A stretch of DNA of 64,000 bases from Phyto melanocephala (GCA_941918925.1 OW799236.1:82858213-82922212), one strand, 5' to 3'; shown: positions 36,750 through 49,167, counted from the first letter of the stretch. A program made the numbers and translations. Notes: generated from the letters alone by a model not told the origin.

Positions 36750-38400
36750 GTCGCACCGAAAAAGCTAGGTTGCTCAAATTTTGCCAGAATCTTTCTCATA
36801 AACAAAGTTTGTTTGGTATTGAAAATGGGCTAAATCGAAATATTAGGAAGAGAGTTATAGCTCGTAATGTAAGAGTAGGTCGAAAAAACCGTGTCCATCT
36901 AACATCGAATAAAATGGAGTTGTGTCCAAACTCATTAACGTAGACCCATGAAACTTCAAATATATGTTTCCTGAGCAAAAACAATATTTCTCCTTGAAAA
37001 TTACCTAAATTTATGCATTAGGAAAGGAGTTATCGTTCAAATTGTACGAAAATTTATACCGCACAGTGTATTTTTCGGTATATTTAAAATTTAAAACCTA
37101 ATGAATGCACACTTTGCTTTTTGGCAAGAGGCTTTGTTTTAACGGAAAATCAATGCGCCACGCCCACTTTTACGCCCACCTCCCATATAACGTCTTACCT
37201 CAAATTCATATAATTTCTCTACGAATAAAGATTTTAGAATAAGAAAGGACTATATTGAAACACCTAAGTTGCATTTATTATTAAAAATAATTTGGACCCG
37301 ACTACTATTACGCCCACTTTTCACGTTATCCACTGTTAATGAAATTTAAAAGCTCATAAAACCGACAAAATTACAGCAACGATGATGAAATTTGCTATTA
37401 ATATCCTTCTAGTCAATGTCATTGTTATGCATGAAAATTTAGGTGACACGCTCACTTTAACGCCTACCTCCCATATAACGGTTAATCTCAAATTCATATA
37501 ATTTCTCTATGAATAAAGATTTTGGAATAATAAAGGACTATATTGAAACATCTAAGTTGCATTCATTAGAAGAAACAACTTCAACACGCCTACTTTAACC
37601 TCCACTTTCATTGAAAGACTACAAGAACTTCGACACGCCTACTATTACGACCACATTTCTCGTTATCAACTGTTAATGAAATGTAAAAGCTCACAAAACC
37701 GACCTATTTAGAGGTATGATGATGAAATTTTCTAATTATATCCTTTAAGTTAATGTCATTGTTACGCCGGAAAATTTAGGTGACACGCCCACTTTAACGC
37801 CTACCTCCCATATAACGGTTTATCTCAAATTCATATAATTTCTCTATGAATAAAGATTTTAGAATAATAAAGGACTATATTGAAACGTCTAAGTAGCATT
37901 CATTAGTAAAAACAACTTCAACACGCCTACTTTAACGCCCACTTTCATTGAAATGCTACAACAACTTCGACACGCCTACTATTACGACCACTTTTCACGT
38001 TATCTACTGGTAATGAAATTTAAAAGCTCATAAAACCGACAAAATTGGAGGTATGATGATGAATTTTGCATCAGATATCCTTCTAGTCAATGTCATTGTC
38101 ATGCCGTAAAATTTAGGTGACGCGCCCACTTTAACGCCTACCTCCCATATACCGGTTTATCTCAAACTCATTTAATTTCTCTATGAATAAAGATTTTGGA
38201 ATAATAAAGGACTATATTGAAACATCTAAGTTGCATTAATTAGTAGAAACAACTTCAACACGCCTACTTTAACGCCCACTTTCATTGAAAGACAACAATA
38301 ACTTCGACATGCCTACTATTACGACCACTTTTCACGTTATCTAGTGTTAATGAAATTTAAAAGCTCATAAAACCGACAAAATTGGAGGTATGATGATGAA
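36750..38400 (+). mobile_element. Family-B-related element, truncated at both ends (B10)
   Basis: It begins abruptly at TCGCACCGAAAAAGCTAGG and ends abruptly after GGAGGTATGATGATGAA. The core repeats are longer than in the other copies: CGACACGCCTACTATTACGA recurs at about 37629, 37965 and 38306 (roughly 340 bp) owing to an extra block AACTTCAACACGCCTACTTT. It represents a distinct subfamily. Confidence 0.8.
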
Positions 38401-38659
38401 ATGAAATAAAGAAACGGTAAATCGTACCAGAAACATCGAGTACAAAAGAATACGTACAAAAATAGAGAAAATTTCTTTTAAGATATTTTACCATTTAAAG
38501 TTAAACTGCTAAAGGCTTTTTTCATATTATACAGAAACTTTCCAATTAAGCCTTTAATAAACCAAAAATATATTTTATGAATTCCACAAAAAATCATTTT
38601 ATAAGTTTTAGAGATGGTATATTATACCATATAACGAATATAAAAGTGGACCCAGTATA

Positions 38660-39525
38660 CAAGGTGGGCCAAAAGAAGTCGTTTTTTTCTAAATAAAAAA
38701 CTTCGATTCTGTTTTCTGATTATGCTTATTTGAACCTTTAGAATTTTATTGGTCAAGTTAAGTAGGTAATATCGGCCAAATGGGCGCCGTCACAATTGAT
38801 TGCTATACGAACTCGTTTTATTGAATTTTTCTTCACTTCGGCAAGAACTTCGGACGACAGACTCTCGCACTTATGTCGAATGTTGTTCTTGAGGGATTCC
38901 AGGGTCTCAAGCTTGTTCATGTAAACATGGGACTTCAAAAAACCGCACAAAAAAGTCTGAAACGGTTAAATCGGGCGATCTTAAGGGCCAATGTAAATCC
39001 CCAAAACGAAAAATGAGGCGACCCGGGAACGCTGCCTTCATAATATCGGTTGTGGCTCGCAAAGTGTGTTCCGTTACTTCGTTCTGTTAGAACCACGTAT
39101 GTCCTCCAGTCCTAATTCGTTCAATTGCGTTACAAAAAACTCAGCTAACATGGCCCTATAGCGCGCACCGTCCACTGTTGTCGTTTGACCAGCGCCGTCC
39201 TCGAAAAAAAAGGCCCGATGACTTCTCCAGCGTGAACAGCGCACCATGCAGTCACTTTGAGCGGGTGTAATGGCTACTCGTGCATTACTCGTGAATTTTA
39301 GGTGCCCCAGAAGCGATAGTTTTACTTATTCACGTACCCGCTGAGGAGGAAATGAGCCTCATCGTGCACTGCGCCCTTGACACGATTATTCCGTGTTCTT
39401 GGGAAGGGTATCGCTTCATGGCTTGTCCACTTGTGTCTAGTTCACAAATGTCAGATTTGAAATTGGCCGCCATTTGCAAAAATAAGAGCATCTTCCAATA
39501 GGCTGATTTCTTTTGGCCCACCTTG
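38660..39525 (-). mobile_element. Mariner-like element with near-perfect TIRs
   Basis: Ends CAAGGTGGGCCAAAAGAAG and its complement match at 20 of 21 positions and are flanked by TA (38658-38659, 39526-39527). At 866 bp it lacks the N-terminal part of the transposase gene. The coding strand is minus. Confidence 0.93.
38753..39330 (-). pseudogene. Mariner transposase, catalytic and C-terminal part
   Basis: Reading the minus strand in shifting frames gives KVTAWCAVHAGEVIGPFFFE, DGARYRAMLAEFFVTQLNEL, GLEDI, then the damaged WFQQ region, SPDLTVSDFFL, FLKSHVYMNKLETLESLKNN and IAINCDGAHLADI at the end. These are in the expected order for an IS630/Tc1/mariner transposase. At least two frameshifts separate them, and the HTH domain and first catalytic aspartate region are incomplete, so it is not functional. 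Confidence 0.87.
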
Positions 39526-41782
39526 TAGATCCCTGGCGAATACCTCTCAAAATTATTAAAATTATAGAAAAAGTACCATTTTTGGTAACTATCTGCAATC
39601 TATCAGTTATATATAAACTAATTTTGTTGCAGTTTCTGAAAAGTTAAAAATTGTTTGCTAGTTTCTTAACAAACATCTGGTGTTCAACGGTTTCAAAGGC
39701 CTTTCAGTGGTATCAAATTTAAAAAAGTTAGCTTTTCCCATTCAAATTACCGCAGATGTTTTCAACTACTTCAGATAAGGCTGTAGTGCAGCTATATCGA
39801 GATCTATATCCAGATCGTTGGACTTTTAGTAGATTGTATGTAAATAAACTTAAGCAAATTTCATTCCTACAGTCTTAAAATTTATCGATGATGTACTTTC
39901 TTAATATGTTGTTGTACTGTCAACATATTTAATATTCGATCAAAATAAAAAACTCTTAATATATTTCTAAACACCCAAAAAACTTAATTACTTCATTGCC
40001 ATACCCTTACCCACCATTGAAAAATGTAGTATCAAGTAGGGGAAAAATAAAAAAATTTCTTGTTGTTAAATTCTTATTAATTTTGTTTTCTCCTGCTGAA
40101 ATAATCAGCAGTTGAGAAGGCATACTTTGTTAGGCTTTTGTATGCAAATAATTAATTGTCTGTAATGCTTACTAAATTAAAAAATCAATGTTTTGCTGGG
40201 ATTGCATACACAAATTTTTACAATTTCTTCTAAATTTTATTTTAAAACTTAATTTTGTAATTTCATTTTAATTAAAATTTTAAGTTCCTGCTACAGTAAG
40301 TTTTCATTATGATTTTTTTTTTTTTTGCAAATAGCTTTTAAACAGTTTACAAATTAGAAAAACATTTTCTTTATTTTCATTTCTTTTGTGGCAAAAAAAA
40401 AATTAAGTACAATAAACTAAAGAGACAAACTTTTTTCAAACAAAGCCGTAAAGAAAGTAAAAAGAATTGCAAAAAAAAATAAACGAAATCCTTGCTAATT
40501 TAATGCCTGATTGCATAAGCGTGCATGTCGTGAACATACACCACATACACGAATAAATACGATAATGTTATGTGCACATCCCTGAAGTTTTAATAAGGCA
40601 ATGAACAAATGTAAACGTTTATAAAGTTGGACAAAGGGATTCCCACTTCAATTAAAGATGGTAATGTAATTTGTTTATTTAAACAGAATTTATTAAAACT
40701 TTGAAAAAATATAGATTTTACTAAAATCTATCTAAATGCAGGGAAGATATTTAAGTTTTAATTATCACGAAATTTATAAAAATATATTTTTTATATAAAA
40801 TTTAAAAACTCTTTTTATTAAATTTATCATCTTAATAGAGATTTTTGAAAATTTAATCTAAATGGTTTCTGTAAATTACAAGCTTTTAATCAAATAAAAT
40901 TGTATCAAAGTTTTAAAAAAATAATTTTTGAAGTTCCTATCAAAACTGATTAGTTTTCTAATGATTTTTATTGTAGTTTTTTTTAGAAATGAAAATATTT
41001 ATAGAATACTTGCGTTAACAGGAAATTTATATAAAATATAAAAATTTATCAAATATTTTCTTTCAATTTTGAAGCAACAATCCGCAACGCATTAATTAAC
41101 TAGGCACTTTAGTCTAAAACAATCAAATGGTCAAATTTTCAATGTTAATATCATTTTACAGCATACTAATAGAGATTTGCAAGAAAATCTAAAAATGAAA
41201 GTGTACCTCGTAGCTAGACAAAATCTTGTTAAATCAGATAGGTACAGTGTTGGCCAAAAGGCACCATGGGGTTTAAAAATTCAATAACCTTTTCGCTTAC
41301 AAATTTTTGTTCAGATTATAAGACATATAAAATAGAATTTTTTTTTTACTAAGTATAGAAGATAATGTCATTTCAATGACCCCTGTTTTCAGCTTCGCAA
41401 TTATAGGCTTGCTTTAAACATTTTCCATGACATCTTTCCAAACTTTTTGCCGTAGTGCTCAAACTTCTCCAACAATGTTGGCCTTGAGTTCAAGGATATA
41501 TAAACGGAAAAGTTATTAAATTTTTAATGACAATGACAATGGTGGGCCAACCCTGAAACAAGTGTGGGTTTCATATATTTATCATATTTTACTTAAAAGT
41601 ACCAAGCTGCTCAAAGAAAAATGTTGCTATTATAACCGTTGCCAATTTATAGATTTTTTCACTTAATATAGCATTTGTGTATACATATACCAAATTGGTA
41701 ATGAAGTTTGGCGTCATGGTATACAGTAGCAAACTCGATTTTTACAAATATATATTAAGTTAAATTCATGCTGTAGTTCTAT
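39526..41782. other. AT-rich spacer with a possible transposon scrap
   Basis: At 41245-41555 the motifs CAGTGTTGGCCAAAAGG and TTGGCCCACC-like TGGGCCAACCCTG form weak hAT-type inverted ends around a stretch whose minus strand reads WKDVMENVLKQAYNCEAEN, reminiscent of an IS630/mariner transposase C terminus. No target duplication was found. The rest has no recognised gene. Confidence 0.4.
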
Positions 41783-42080
41783 ATGTCCCCGTCCATACAT
41801 GCAAATTTTATTTTAAAGAGAAATACGGCAAATAAAGTTTCATTTGTGAACACTGACTATATGTATTGAATTTTTGTATTGTGAATATGTCCCCGTCCAC
41901 ACATGCAAATTTTATTTTAAAGAGAAATACGGCAAATAAAGTTTCATTTGTGAACACTGACTATATGTATTGAATTTGTGTATTGTGAATATGTCCCCGT
42001 CCACACATGCAAATTTTATTTTAAAGAGAAATACCACAAATAAAGTTGCATTTGTAAACACTGACTATATGTATTGATTT
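41783..42080 (+). repeat. 104-bp tandem repeat, nearly three copies
   Basis: Units start ATGTCCCCGTCC at 41783, 41887 and 41991 and include AAAGAGAAATACGGCAAATA and ACTGACTATATGTATTGA. Copies differ at only a few sites. Confidence 0.95.
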
Positions 42081-42100
42081 TGTGTGTGTTTGTTAAAAAA

Positions 42101-44315
42101 CAAGTAAGAGCACTATATTCGGCTGTGCCAAATCTTTTATACCCACCACCAATTTTGTGTGCATTTAAAGCACAATATTTATTATTTTGTTAATCGCTAT
42201 GGAATAATATCTTTATAATAAAATATGTATCACTTTCTTGGTAAAGGGTAGTTAAATTTTAAGGGCCCATGTTGAAGGTGAACTACACCTAGTCTTAAAA
42301 TTTGTTTTCTGCATTTCACTTGACATTTCTCAATCTCAAACTTACTCAATTTGATCCGTGGAAAGAGCAACGCTTCAAAGTTATTCAGTTTTTTTTATAA
42401 AAATGGGCGTTCAAGTCAAAATGCATTTTGTGCATAATTCTTTTGATCAACATAATCGTTCAAAGTCGTCCACAATCGGGAAAATTTTAAAAAATATTTA
42501 AATTTCTGCAAAACACGTCTGTATAAAATGTTAGAAAATCTGTGAATGCCTTCTTAGTTCGTTGAATGGGCACCATTGCTGTTTTTTGCGATAGTGTGGC
42601 AAAAGAGCAGTCAACCTCGCCTCATCATCATGCCTAACAATTGAGCATCAACATTGTCATTGAAAATTTGGAACATCAGATAGAGGAGTGGCGCCAAGGA
42701 CGGGGGGGGAGGCATTTAGCCGCTATTTTGTTAAATACATAATTGAACCATACAAATATTATCATTATAAAAAGAAATAATAATGATTTCCTAAATAATT
42801 TGCTTTTTATTTAAATTCAACATCGCCCTTAAAATTTAACCACCCTTTATAACTTCGATATGCTACTAAAATGCTTTTGTAAATGTAGTCTTTCAATGAA
42901 AGTAGGCGTTAAAGTAGGCGTGTCAATAAAGTTTCTGCTAATAAATACAACTTAGATATTTCAATATAGTCCTTTATTTTCCCAAAAATTTTGTCAATAG
43001 AGAAATTACATGAATTTAAGATAAACCGTTGGGAGGTAGGCGTTAAAGTGAGCGCGTCACCTTAGCTTTTTGGCACAACAATTACATTGATTAGAAGGAT
43101 ATAAGTAGCAAATTTTATCATCATACCTCTAATTTTGGCGGTTTTATGAGCATTTAAATTTCATTAACGGTAGATAACGTGAAAAGTGGGCGTTATAGTA
43201 GGCGTGTTTATGTGCTTTTAAATTTCATTAACGTTAGATAACGTGAAAAGTGGGCGTTATAGTAGGCGTGTCAAAGTTAGTTTTGCGAATGAGTACATCC
43301 TAGGTGTTTCAATATAGCCCTTTATTATTCCAAAATCTTTATTAATAGAGAAATTATATGAATTTTAGGTAAAACGTTATATATGATGTGGACATAAAAG
43401 TGGGCGTGGCACCTTAAGTTTCTGGCAGAGTAATAACATTGCCTAGGGGGATATACGTAGCAAATTTTATCATCATACCTCTCATTTTGGCGGTTTTATG
43501 AGCTTTTAAATTTCAATAACGGTAGATAACGTGCAAAATGGGCGTTATAGTAGGCGTGTCAAAGTTATTTTTGCGAATGAGTATAACTTAGGTGTTTAAA
43601 TATAGCCCTTTGTCATTCCAAAATCTTTATTAATAGAGAAATTATATGAATTTTAGGTAAAACGTTATATGGGAGGTGGGCGTAAAAGTGGGCGTGGCAC
43701 ATTCATTTTCCGTTACAAAAAAGCGTCTCACAAAAAGCAAAGTGTGCAAAATTTCAGAGTCGTACATCCAATTTTGTTGCTTTTATGACGTTTTTGTTTT
43801 TAAATATACCGAAAAATACACTGTGCGGTATAAATTTTCGTACATTTTGAGCGATAACTCCTCTCCTAATGCATAAATTTAGATAATTTTCGGGGAAAAA
43901 TATTGTTTTTACTCAGGAAATACATATATATTCGAAGTTTCATGAGTCTACGTTAATGCGTTTGGACACAATTCCATTTTATTCGATGTTCGAAGGACAC
44001 GGTTTTTCGACCTACTCTTGCTTTTCGAGCTAAACCTCTCTTCCTAATATTCCGATTTAGCCCATTTTCAACACCAAACAAACCTTGTCTATAAGAAAGA
44101 TTCCGGCAAAATTTGAGCCCCCTAGCTTTTTCGGTGCGACCTCTATCGTGCTTTCAACAGACGGACAGACGGACGGACATAGCTAGATCGTCATCAAATC
44201 AAACCCTGATTCAGAATATGTATACTTTATGGGGTCTTAAATGGATATTTCGATGTGTTACAAACGGAATGACAAAATGAATATACCCCCACCATTTTTT
44301 TGGTGGCGGGTATAA
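42101..44315 (-). mobile_element. DINE-1/Helentron-like element, family B, copy B6
   Basis: Left edge CAAGTAAGAGCACTATATTC, right edge TGGTGGCGGGTATAA. A mariner MITE sits at 42244-42847. The core has an extra partial repeat (two TGAAAAGTGGGCGTTATAGT blocks about 70 bp apart near 43185 and 43255). Confidence 0.88.
42244..42847 (+). mobile_element. Mariner-type MITE nested in B6
   Basis: Both ends preserved: AAGGGTAGTTAAATTTTAAG and AAAATTTAACCACCCTT, flanked by TA (42242-42243, 42848-42849). Internally deleted transposase as in B5. Confidence 0.82.
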
Positions 44316-44504
44316 AAAATAATTAAAGTTCAACTTGAAACATGTTTATGCATCTTTCCATTTTAAATGAAAATAAATATCTACGAAACTGTTATATCTA
44401 ATACAAGGATGTTATTATTTTTAATAGAACATTTTTTTCTCAACTGAAATAAAAATTAATGTTTAGACAGTTATATGATGAAGAAATTTTACATTTCACA
44501 TGTG

Positions 44505-45010
44505 ATGTCCAAGGGTAATTATAGCTTTATCATTCCGTTTGTAATTTCTACAATATTGATTTTTGGCCATATCAAATATATATTTTTTGAAAGCTTATGA
44601 CTAGGGGAGTCGATTTATCTATATCCGATTTATCTATGAGGCTGCAAACATTAGCAGTTTGCAGCCTCAGGTTAATATATTGAGACTACTTATATTTAGA
44701 TTTGATATGCCTCTAAAGATATAAGAACCTTTTTTAGCTTTCGGGCAACAAAAAGGAACAGTATGGGTATCAAAAAAAGGGATTGACTAGCGGAATATAG
44801 GATACTTAAGAGATTTATAATCCAAGATGGCCGCCACTCCAAAATAATGTACAGTTAATTTATATATAGATCAAATCTAATTTAAAATGTACCTACTTCA
44901 ACCCCCTTAATATGATTTTTATCAATAAAACACACATAACGGCTATACTCCTTCAACTCCCTCAATATGGATATCAAATGAAATGACGTGACTGTGAAAA
45001 AGTTTAAATC
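44505..45010 (+). repeat. Degraded DINE-like element, family F
   Basis: The head resembles family C (AGCTTTATCATTCCGTTTGT, AAAGCTTATGACTAGGGG), while the core differs: AAGATGGCCGCCACTCC and TCAACCCCCTTAATATG. Related pieces lie at 46592-46955, 48583-48780 and, inverted, about 63760-63890. Confidence 0.6.
44638..44668. repeat. Perfect 12-bp hairpin
   Basis: GAGGCTGCAAAC, a 7-base loop, then GTTTGCAGCCTC. It lies in the degraded family-F sequence. Could be part of an old element or a folded RNA; no more can be said. Confidence 0.8.
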
Positions 45011-45402
45011 CAACATGGTGTCCTAAACAAAATGGCGATTATATATTTATTTATTTTTTCTATCTTTGCCGATGGATTAAAAAAAAAAACATTTAAAATG
45101 TACAGGTTAAGTCGAGCTCCCTTCCCTCGACTTGATCTACAACTTTATTAAAATTATTTTGTTATTGAAAATATCGGCGTTAGCCAAAACTGCAAGGTTA
45201 TGCAAGGCAAATATAGTCACATGTGTTTTTATATATGACTTATTCTAGAAAGTGTGAGTAAATGTCTATTTGTATGAATTGGAAAACCACAATTGAACAA
45301 AACTACTTCTACTATGTATAGGAGGTGGGTGTGTACACAATTTAAGGACATCTTCAATAAGGATAACAAAACATACATCATGCTCACATATGCACAGACA
45401 CA

Positions 45403-45410
45403 CATAAAAG
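45403..45410 (+). promoter_or_regulatory. Possible TATA box (CATAAAAG) for the micro-gene
   Basis: It lies about 110 bp before the candidate start codon at 45516. Weak match; placement is inference. Confidence 0.2.
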
Positions 45411-45515
45411 AACAATCGTTTTTCAACATGAACAACGATGAAAATAAATAAGAAGAAAAAAATACTACAAGTACCACTTGAAATTTTCTTCAAGACATTT
45501 GGCAAACACACATGA

Positions 45516-45803
45516 ATGTTAACTTCTTCGGTGAGATTTGTAAGTGAGTTTGCAATGTTTTCAAATAAAGTTAATGGTAAATTACAATCTTTGGTTGAGG
45601 TTTTGTCTGCTCATGCTTTCTACGCTAGTTTGTTTGGCATAGACCCTGAAGTATTAAACGATAGCAAAAAGTAAGCGTGAAATTTTAAGAAAAAAACTAT
45701 TTTTTTTTTTAAGTATTCCCAATTTTTCTAAAAGTAAATATGCCCTGTAAATTGCCGACAAAATACACATTTTTATATTTTTATTTACAGAGACGTCGAA
45801 TGA
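45516..45803 (+). CDS. Candidate two-exon micro-gene, 55 residues, unknown function
   Basis: Exon 1 coding 45516-45670, intron 45671-45790, exon 2 coding 45791-45803 ending in TGA. The intron has a textbook donor (AAAAA|GTAAGC) and a pyrimidine-rich acceptor (TTTTTATTTACAG), and its 120-bp length is normal for flies. Splicing avoids the stop that overlaps the donor and adds K-D-V-E. An in-frame stop lies just before the first ATG; a second Met at codon 14 would give 42 residues. Residues about 20-40 (GKLQSLVEVLSAHAFYASLFG) look helical and amphipathic, followed by the acidic DPEVLNDSKKDVE. No signal peptide or domain is recognised. Codon choice is balanced and unlike the A/T-run chance frames nearby. 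A poly(A) signal AATAAA is at 45919-45924. Alternatively a chance frame, or the first exon of a larger gene. Confidence 0.4.
45671..45790 (+). other. Predicted intron of the micro-gene
   Basis: GTAAGC donor, T-rich tract and TTATTTACAG acceptor; 120 bp. Confidence 0.4.
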
Positions 45804-45924
45804 AATGAAATGATAAAATTTTATTTGGAAAAAGTTTATTTAATTTTTAATGGATACTCTGGTGGGCTAGTTAGTAGTTAATATTTACGTTTAACCAGTC
45901 CAGAGTTAGATTGTCATCAATAAA

Positions 45925-46591
45925 ATACACAATTGAACCCACAACCCTGTCTTAACTACCACAATTTGGCATTAGCATTGTGGTAGACAACACTTTAAAA
46001 GAAATTACAAGTATGTAAGTACTTTCTTTTTGCTCCTCAAACTCAATAGATTTCTTTTGCCAATATTTTTGTAAACTTTTTTATCAATTATTTCCAATTT
46101 TTTTTGTTAGAAAATTCAATTACCAAAATCGACAAGTAAATTAATGATAAGAAAATATCCCCTTGGAAGACAGTAAAAAAAACAATCAAAGATTTTTGTC
46201 TCAAATAACTGAAAGTGATGTTAATAACAATGGATAAAAAGTAAATTCCTAAACTTTAAATTAGAAAAATGTTTGCCAAAATAAAATCTATATAATGCAG
46301 TGATGCATCAAAGCCTTCTACCACATTAATTAATTAAATTAATTATAATGTAGGATTTAATATTTTCTTATTTATATTTTGTATTGATTTTTATTTTTTT
46401 GAAGTAGAAAAAATTTTACAATTAGCCGAATATTAAATACTCTACACCAATTTTTTAACCTAGCGGTAAGAGTCAACTAGTCTTGTTTTAGATTTGCAAT
46501 ATTATTCTACCCTGCTTAATCTTAAAAGGCTACTGAACACCCTTTTAAAGAACCTATAGTCATATGTATACTTTTATATGTTTTTATAACC
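45925..46591. other. AT-rich spacer
   Basis: No recognised gene or element end. Confidence 0.5.
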
Positions 46592-46955
46592 TTCTCCTGT
46601 GGTGCCAAGGGTATATATAGCTTTGTCATTCCGTTTGTAATGTCTAACTAGGGAAGCCAATTAAGCCATGTCTGCCTCTCCGTATGTTGGTACCATAATA
46701 CAAACTGTAGTCTCAAAAATTATTGCGAAGAAAAACTGACAAATCGGTTTGAAACTAACTAACTAGCGCAAAGATACAAATGCTTTGGTGTTTTTCCTAA
46801 AATCAACAAACGAAAATCGCTTTTTTTCAGCAGAGAGGAACGTTATGTATCAAAAAAATGGCTTGACTACAAAAATATAAGACACTATAAAAAATTTTAA
46901 GTTCAAATTGGCTTCTATTTCAAAATGGTGTATATGTGTCAACTATAGTAATTAA
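46592..46955 (+). repeat. Degraded DINE-like element, family F, left part split by B7
   Basis: CCTGTGGTGCCAAGGGTATA, TAGCTTTGTCATTCCGTTTG and later TTCAAAATGGTGTATATGTG. It continues at 48583-48780 beyond B7 (CCCACTTTAACCTCCTTAAT, TCAAAATGGCGGGC). Confidence 0.6.
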
Positions 46956-48577
46956 CAAGTAAGAGCACTATATTCGGCTGTGCCGAATCTTTTATACCCA
47001 CCACCAATTTTCCGTACTTTTATAGCAAGGGTTTTTTCCCCGAAAATTTTTGTTTCCCGGGAATGCGAGATTTATTTTTTAATATCCCGGGATCCCGCCG
47101 CAAAACAAATATAAAGTAAATTTGTTTTTAGTTAATAAAAAAACTTTTTATTAAAAAGCACAAAATAGTTTATAATGTAAAAGAAACACTTCAAAACTAT
47201 AAAAATTAATAAAGAAACTTGAATTTAAAATATAAATTGAGGAAAAATATGTTTTATTGAAAAAAATATTATTCTCTAGATACGAGATCAAATATGAGCA
47301 CAAAAACAAAAATACAAGTACTTCAGCTATGAGATCAAAAATAAATTCATTGGAATACAATTTCAATATAAACATCTGCTTTCGAATCGTAGCCACCTTT
47401 TTTATTTCCAGGGATCCCGAAAAATAATCCCGGGAAGTCGGGAAGATTAAATAACTCAAATTCCCGGGAAATAACCCCATTTATAGCACAAAATTTATTT
47501 GTTTGTTATTAACAGTAATCCCTTTCTTTGTGTAAGTTCGATATGCTAGTAAAATGTTTTCGTAAATTTAGTCTTTCAATGAAAGTGGGCGTTAAAGTTT
47601 TAATATAGTCCTTTATTATTCCAAAATCTTTACTCATAGAGAAATTATATGAATTTGAGATAAACCGTTATATGGGAGGTAGGTGTTAAAGTTGGCGTGT
47701 TACCTAAATTTCCGGCATAACAATGACATTGTCTAGAAGGATATACGTAGCTAATTTTATCATCGTAGCTTTAATTTTGTCGGTTTTATGAGCTTTTAAG
47801 TTTCATTAACGGTAGATAACGTGTAAAGTGGGCGTTGTAGAAGGCGTGTCGAAATTATTTCTACTAATGAATGCAACTCAGATGTTTCAATATAGTCCTT
47901 TATTATTCCAAAATCATTATTCATAGAGAAATTATATGAATTTGAGGTAAAACGTTATATGGGAGGTTAGCGTAAAAGTGGGCGTCTCACGATTATATTC
48001 CGTTAGAACAAAGCATTTTACCAGAACGTTATGTGTGCAAAATTTCGGAGTCGTACATCTAATTGTGTTGCTTTTATGACGTTTTTGTTTTTAAATATAC
48101 CGAAAAATACACTGTGCGGTATAAATTTTCGTACATTTTTATCTATAACTCCTTTCCTAATGCATAGATTTAGGCAATTTTCAGAAAAAAAATATTGTTT
48201 TTACCTAGGAAATATATATTCGAAGTTTCATGACGCTACGTTAATGCATTTGGACACAATTCCATTTTATTCTATGTTTGAAGGACACGGTTTTTTCGAC
48301 CTACTCTTGCATTACGAGCTATAACTCTCTTCCTAATATTCCGATTTAGCTTATGGTGTATAGGAAGATTCTGGCGAAATTTGAGCCCCCTAGCTTTTTC
48401 GGTGCGACCTCTATCGTGCTTACAACAGACGGACAGTCGGACATAGCTAGATCGTCATAAAATCAAACCACGATTCAGATTATATACTTTATGGGGTCTA
48501 AAATTGATATTTCGATGTGTTACAAACGAAATGACAAAATAAATATACCCCCAATATTTTTTTGGTGGCGGGTATAA
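46956..48577 (-). mobile_element. DINE-1/Helentron-like element, family B, copy B7
   Basis: Left edge CAAGTAAGAGCACTATATTC, right edge TTGGTGGCGGGTATAA. It carries the uninterrupted hAT-like MITE (47027-47479), not the mariner MITE. It is inserted in family-F sequence. Confidence 0.87.
47027..47479. mobile_element. hAT-like MITE, 453 bp, in B7
   Basis: Ends AGGGTTTTTTCCCCG and CCCGGGAAATAACCCC; perfect 8-bp duplication TTTATAGC at 47019-47026 and 47480-47487. The interior has CCCGGGATCCCG-type motifs near both ends. Family-B copies without it read ACATTTAAAGCACAATATTT at the site. An 8-bp duplication fits hAT; no transposase is encoded. Confidence 0.85.
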
Positions 48578-48582
48578 AAATG

Positions 48583-49166
48583 AACCCACTTTAACCTCCT
48601 TAATATTGGTATCAAACGAAAGGACTTTTCTAGTAGATATAGTAGTAGTTCAAAATGGCGGGCAATTTTTTTAAGCCCCATCAATATTGGTACCAAATGA
48701 AGGAGCTTGACCATTACAATAAAGTAAACAATGAAAAATTCGAAATCAAACATGAAACATGGCTAACATATAAATGTTAATACCTTCACTAAAACTAAAA
48801 TTCATTATAACAGTCTTTATCACAAAAAGAGGTAGTTTAAAGATATGTGTGTAGTAGTGAGAGTATTTTGTGTGAACGGGGAGAAATTTCGTGAACAATG
48901 TTTTTGCAATAAAAAAAGTTTATAAATGTTAAAATATGAATGCAAGAACGAATAAATTAAATCTATTAAAAACAAGTCTTTCCCTCTCAACTTTCTTACT
49001 GTATATTAATATACAAATACAATACTTAAAAAATTTTTCAAAGATTACTGAAAGTATTTAAAAAGGAGAGACATAAATATACTCGGTTAAAATCTTAACT
49101 AAGTGTTTGTTGTATTTGCCGCTGGATACACTATTTTGACATTCTTTTCTTTAAACGAACAAAAAG
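48583..49166. other. Family-F right part, then AT-rich spacer
   Basis: Positions 48583-48780 hold the family-F remnant; the rest has no recognised feature. Confidence 0.5.
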
Positions 49167-49167
49167 A

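Noticed and set aside
41245..41555. hAT element with CAGTGTTGGCCAA / TTGGCCCACC-like ends
   Set aside because: Ends match weakly, no 8-bp duplication, and the inner peptide scrap suggests a different superfamily; kept only as a note in the spacer entry.
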